Assembly: GCF_009856355.1 (NCBI RefSeq)
Contig: NZ_WMEW01000006.1
Span: 1 to 64,000, forward strand
Source of the DNA: Halobacillus litoralis
GTDB taxonomy: Bacteria; Bacillota; Bacilli; Bacillales; Halobacillaceae
Length of the DNA stretch: 64,000 nt
Direction of reading: 5' to 3'
Part shown: piece by piece, positions 60,994 to 64,000 of the stretch
Layout: each line of letters starts with the position of its first letter
Position numbering within the stretch: position 1 is the stretch's first letter
Program-made: the position numbers and the translations under genes
Notes under the pieces: model-generated
What the model saw: the letters and a program-made list of their open reading frames with translations, nothing else
Told to the model about the DNA's origin: nothing
The model's database searches: none

Positions 60994-62253
60994 ATGACTG
61001 TAACTACAAAAGTAAATGTGGAAGCCCAGGCGATTGAAGCGAAGAAAGCATCCAAACAGCTCATGATCCTTTCAAAAGAAGAAAAGAACGAAGCCCTGCT
61101 GCATCTGGCTGATGTTCTGGAACGTGAATATGAAAGCATTCTCCAGGCCAACGAAAAAGATCTGGCCAATGGACGCGAACAAGGATTTACCGATGCGTTT
61201 ATGGACCGTCTTTCCTTGTCTAAGGAACGCGTGGAGGATTTTGCCCAGGGACTTCGGGATGTTGCTGAACTGGAAGATCCGACAGGGCAGGTTCTGACCG
61301 ACTGGACACTGGAAAATGGACTACAGGTAGAGAAAGTTACTGTCCCGCTCGGTGTCATCGGGATGATCTATGAAGCACGTCCGAACGTCACTGTTGATGC
61401 AACCGGGCTTGCTTTGAAATCAGGCAATGCTATTGTCCTGAAAGGTGGATCTTCTGCCATTCATTCGAACGAAGCGATTGTAGAAGTGATTCACAAAGGT
61501 CTTGAGGAAACGAAAATGCCTAAGGAAGCTGTCCAGTTCATTGCTTCCACAGATCGTGCTGCAACGAACGAACTGTTCACAATGAAAGAGCATATCGACG
61601 TATTGATCCCACGTGGAGGCGGCCGCTTGATTCAGGCTGTTGTGGAAAACGCCACGGTTCCTGTTCTTGAAACAGGGGTCGGAAACTGCCACATTTATAT
61701 CGATGAGCAGGCGGATGCAGAAAAAGCGTTGAACATTTTGATCAATGCTAAAACCGATCGTCCGGCTGTTTGTAATGCAGCAGAAACACTGATCGTTCAC
61801 AAAAACTGGTTGAAAGAGAACAAAGATGCGCTCATCGCAGCATTAAAAGAGCACAACATTGCGGTTCATGGGGATGAGCACATCGTTGATACAATTCCAG
61901 GTGCTGTTCCCGCCGGAGAAGAAGACTGGGCCAATGAATACTTGAGCACGGATCTTGCGGTGAAAGCTGTAGATAGTCTGACAGATGCAGTCGCTCATAT
62001 TGAAACGTATGGAACGAAGCACTCTGAAGCGATTGTTACAGAAGATCAAAAAGCTGCCGACCACTTCCTGGCCCTTGTTGACGCAGCAGCTTTATACCAC
62101 AATGCGTCCACGCGCTTTACAGATGGAGGGGCCCTTGGATTCGGGGCGGAAATCGGAATTTCCACCCAGAAACTTCATGCCCGTGGACCAATGGGACTGC
62201 CGGCACTGACAACGATCAAGTTCCTTATGAAAGGGAACGGTCAAATCCGATAA
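60994..62253 (+). CDS. proA: Gamma-glutamyl phosphate reductase
   Basis: The protein has about 419 residues. It is an aldehyde-dehydrogenase-like enzyme with PLGVIGMIYEARPNVTVDA, GNAIVLKGGSSAIHSN, LIPRGGGRLIQAVVENA and VLETGVGNCHIYID. The catalytic Cys lies in the DRPAVCNAAETLIVH stretch. AAGGAGG is six bases before the ATG at 60994. It is the third gene of the operon, and a perfect 15-base-pair terminator follows. Confidence 0.95.
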   Translation: MTVTTKVNVEAQAIEAKKASKQLMILSKEEKNEALLHLADVLEREYESILQANEKDLANGREQGFTDAFMDRLSLSKERVEDFAQGLRDVAELEDPTGQVLTDWTLENGLQVEKVTVPLGVIGMIYEARPNVTVDATGLALKSGNAIVLKGGSSAIHSNEAIVEVIHKGLEETKMPKEAVQFIASTDRAATNELFTMKEHIDVLIPRGGGRLIQAVVENATVPVLETGVGNCHIYIDEQADAEKALNILINAKTDRPAVCNAAETLIVHKNWLKENKDALIAALKEHNIAVHGDEHIVDTIPGAVPAGEEDWANEYLSTDLAVKAVDSLTDAVAHIETYGTKHSEAIVTEDQKAADHFLALVDAAALYHNASTRFTDGGALGFGAEIGISTQKLHARGPMGLPALTTIKFLMKGNGQIR

Positions 62254-62270
62254 AGCATGATAAAGATGCC

Positions 62271-62310
62271 GAAGGCTGTCGAGAATGTTCTCGACAGCCT
62301 TCTTTGTTAT
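62271..62310 (+). terminator. Terminator of the proline operon
   Basis: GAAGGCTGTCGAGAA (62271-62285) pairs perfectly with TTCTCGACAGCCTTC (62288-62302), followed by TTTGTTAT. Confidence 0.88.
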
Positions 62311-62490
62311 ATGCGGGTACAGGGAGTAGAGCGCATTTTAGATCAGTGGTTTGTTCACTCCCCACTGGCGGCGACAGCCGGAAAGGATGTGCCTTATCCT
62401 TATCGAATCCTCTCCCGCTGTATGGAGGTTTACTTTATATTCCAGCCGCTGTATGATGGTGTAATCGATATGTTTTCAGGAGGGATGGAG

Positions 62491-63258
62491 ATGAGACAGG
62501 AAGAGGCTGTAGACGCACTGTTGAAAAGTTTGAAAGCGGATCCGCTCGTGAAAGCTGTCTTTTTAAAAGGATCGATGGGAAGAGGGGAGGAAGATGACCA
62601 TTCGGATGTCGACCTTTACGTTCTTGTAGATGAAGAAGAACAGGATGCGTTTTTAAAGGAAAGAAAAAAGCATCTATTACGCTACCGACCTCTCCTGTTT
62701 TATGACGAAATCTTCATTATTGCTCCGCAGGTCATTGCGGTTTATGATAATCTCCTCCACGTGGATCTATTTACGGTTACAGAACAAACGCTTATACATA
62801 AGGATTATTTCCGAGTGCTTTATGACCCTGAAAGGCGGATGGAAAAGCATCAACAGGAGCAGCATCTGTATCTGGATGAGCAGGACTTTCAGGATGCTGT
62901 GGATGATGTCACATTCTTTTTGCTGCAGTATAAAAAAACATCCGATAGAGGAAATGATATGTGGGCTTGTAAGGTCATGAATGATCTGGCTGTAAAGACA
63001 GCAGAAATTCTTCTTCAGCATTATGTTCCCGATCGTGCACAGCTGGGGTTGAAAACAGCGGAAAAATCCCTTCCTGCAGAGCCGAAAGAAAAACTGCAGC
63101 ACGTTTATCAACACCTCTCCCTGAAGGATCATCCAAAAGCTGTGCATCTCCTCATCCATTTAATTGAAGGGGAGATGACGTGGCTCTATGAAGTGTGGAA
63201 GGGTAAAGAAGACATTCTTCCGTTTTTGGAACGCATGATCAGCGAATTAAAGAGATAG
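62491..63258 (+). CDS. Nucleotidyltransferase-domain protein
   Basis: The protein has about 255 residues. It has the polymerase-beta-like motif FLKGSMGRGEEDDHSDVDLY (GS...RG....SDxDL) at about 25-45, and a later acidic residue in LHVDLF. The C-terminal half is helical, as in KNTase-like proteins that modify antibiotics or nucleotides. AGGAGGG at 62478-62484 indicates ATG 62491; the longer open frame upstream runs through the proA terminator. The substrate is unknown. Confidence 0.8.
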   Translation: MRQEEAVDALLKSLKADPLVKAVFLKGSMGRGEEDDHSDVDLYVLVDEEEQDAFLKERKKHLLRYRPLLFYDEIFIIAPQVIAVYDNLLHVDLFTVTEQTLIHKDYFRVLYDPERRMEKHQQEQHLYLDEQDFQDAVDDVTFFLLQYKKTSDRGNDMWACKVMNDLAVKTAEILLQHYVPDRAQLGLKTAEKSLPAEPKEKLQHVYQHLSLKDHPKAVHLLIHLIEGEMTWLYEVWKGKEDILPFLERMISELKR

Positions 63259-63320
63259 AGTTTTCTCGTGGAGCTGCTCTTATTCCAAGTGTATATTCAC
63301 GTATGAGCGCCGCGGGTAAA

Positions 63321-63350
63321 GGCTCCGTCCCAGACAGGATGTTTGTTTTT
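63321..63350. repeat. Left terminator-like direct repeat flanking copy C
   Basis: CGTCCCAGACAGGATG followed by TTTGTTTTT repeats directly the terminator at 63908-63943. The left arm of the hairpin is partly decayed. Confidence 0.7.
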
Positions 63351-63907
63351 GGCTGTAGAAAAAACCTGTGTTAACCAGTAAGAGTTATCCATTTGTCGTG
63401 TGAAGGGTCACTTTCCGCTTATCGGTGGATGAATGCCGCGGGCACGCCCTCAGCTGACTTGGTCAGGAAAACCGCCTGCCCAAGTGGATCTTCGGCCCGT
63501 GCTGTTCCCGCAGGCATCACTACCGAACGCTCCTCGTGCCGACGTTAGTATATATAGGAGAGATTCTGCATTAAGCAGGTTTGCCGATTCAAAAGAACGG
63601 CAGGCTGCGCTGCTGCCGCCTGTGTGGAAAAGAAAAAGGGAAGGAACAGGCGCTGATGACGGCTGTCTGCCGGAATATGAAAAAGATTGGCCTTCATCCA
63701 GCAAGGGTGAGCTGGGTGAAGGAGGGTCTTTTTCGATTTTAAAGAACGCCCAAGGAGCGGTGCCCCTTCACTCGAGTGTGCCGAGATCACCGAGCGTGGG
63801 TTTTGTGAGGAAGCTCGGACGCTCGTCCGCGGAAAGGGAAGGGGTTCGCTCCTGTCGGTAAGAAAGAAAAAAGCTTGTAGAGAAACCCCTGTTTCTTTAC
63901 AAGCTGA
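63351..63907 (+). mobile_element. Terminator-associated element, copy C (about 557 bp)
   Basis: It starts GGCTGTAGAAAAAACC and carries the complete core (63411-63548), GCAGGTTTGCCGATT, CAGGCGCTGATGACGG and the right block with GAGCGTGGGTTTTG. Its terminal hairpin reads AGCTTGTAGAGAAACC then GTTTCTTTACAAGCT, the inverse orientation of the same hairpin in copies A and B. A further hairpin, CCTTCATCCAGC with GCTGGGTGAAGG (about 63690-63725), is found only in this copy. Confidence 0.85.
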
Positions 63908-63943
63908 AACAAGCATCCTGTCCCAGACAGGATGCTTGTTTTT
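63908..63943 (-). terminator. Terminator of the partial gene and right flank of copy C
   Basis: AACAAGCATCCTGTC pairs with GACAGGATGCTTGTT and touches the stop codon of the minus-strand frame that runs off the window. Confidence 0.8.
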
Positions 63944-63998
63944 AAAAGGTTTGACCTGCCATCGCCTGCGATAACGTTGCCGTCGTCGTAACATGGCT
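63942..63998 (-). CDS. C-terminal end of a gene cut by the window (partial)
   Basis: On the minus strand an open frame enters from the right end and stops with TAA at 63942-63944, reading SHVTTTATLSQAMAGQTF. The strong terminator that follows directly, and the rule that the other element copies lie beside the terminator of a minus-strand gene, support it. The product cannot be named from 18 residues. Confidence 0.5.
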   Translation of the reverse strand, partial: SHVTTTATLSQAMAGQTF

Positions 63999-64000
63999 GA

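Overview
The window looks like ordinary chromosome of a low-to-moderate G+C, endospore-forming, salt-adapted Bacillaceae, most likely Halobacillus or a close relative. The evidence is mixed: strong AAGGAGG ribosome sites with frequent TTG/GTG starts; TnrA, Spo0E-like and RsbR-like proteins; T-box and S-box leaders; cre-like sites; and a proline operon in the order P5C reductase, glutamate 5-kinase, gamma-glutamyl-phosphate reductase, which is the order of the osmoregulated proHJA operon described in Halobacillus halophilus. Many genes encode Na+-linked or secondary transporters (two NhaC family members, SLC13, GntP, CstA, YjiH, EutH). I see no rRNA, tRNA, CRISPR array, prophage or intact transposase gene.

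Left part (0.1-24.6 kb): an Old Yellow Enzyme, a secreted CAP-domain protein and a TPR protein come first. A tightly coupled GntR/ABC operon follows, with its operator on top of its promoter. Next are a coiled-coil protein, a beta-propeller protein and a PadR/membrane-protein pair, then a NitT/TauT-type ABC importer. A cre-controlled muropeptide pair (NagZ-like glucosaminidase and NamZ-like muramidase), an SLC13 and an MFS transporter, and tnrA with its own TnrA box complete this part. A 456-bp non-autonomous element with a clean 8-bp target duplication lies at 23.0-23.5 kb.

Middle part (24.8-47.3 kb): YjiH and NhaC transporters, an RsbR paralogue, an FG-GAP protein, DUF1206, RidA, a Spo0E-like phosphatase, a candidate small RNA, CstA, an ATP-grasp enzyme, a YutJ-like NADH dehydrogenase, a C45-type hydrolase followed by an ATP-pyrophosphatase, FabI, glutamate dehydrogenase, 3-hydroxybutyrate dehydrogenase facing a GntP permease, and PEP carboxylase. 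Several feed central carbon and nitrogen metabolism: glutamate dehydrogenase, PEP carboxylase and the proline operon together connect oxaloacetate, 2-oxoglutarate and glutamate to a compatible solute.

Right part (47.4-64 kb): a second NhaC antiporter, DinB, AIM24, msrA behind a SAM-I riboswitch, EutH, a peroxiredoxin, YkuK, argS behind a T-box whose specifier reads CGG (Arg), DUF421, a thioredoxin-like protein, the proline operon, a nucleotidyltransferase and the last codons of a gene cut by the window end.

The main unexplained structure is a family of 260-560 bp intergenic elements (best copies at 29.75, 43.49, 49.04 and 63.35 kb, decayed copies elsewhere). Each good copy lies beside the rho-independent terminator of a minus-strand gene and is flanked on both sides by direct copies of that same terminator hairpin, as if the terminator were the duplicated target. 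The hairpin at the element's right end is inverted in one copy relative to the others. I do not recognise this family.
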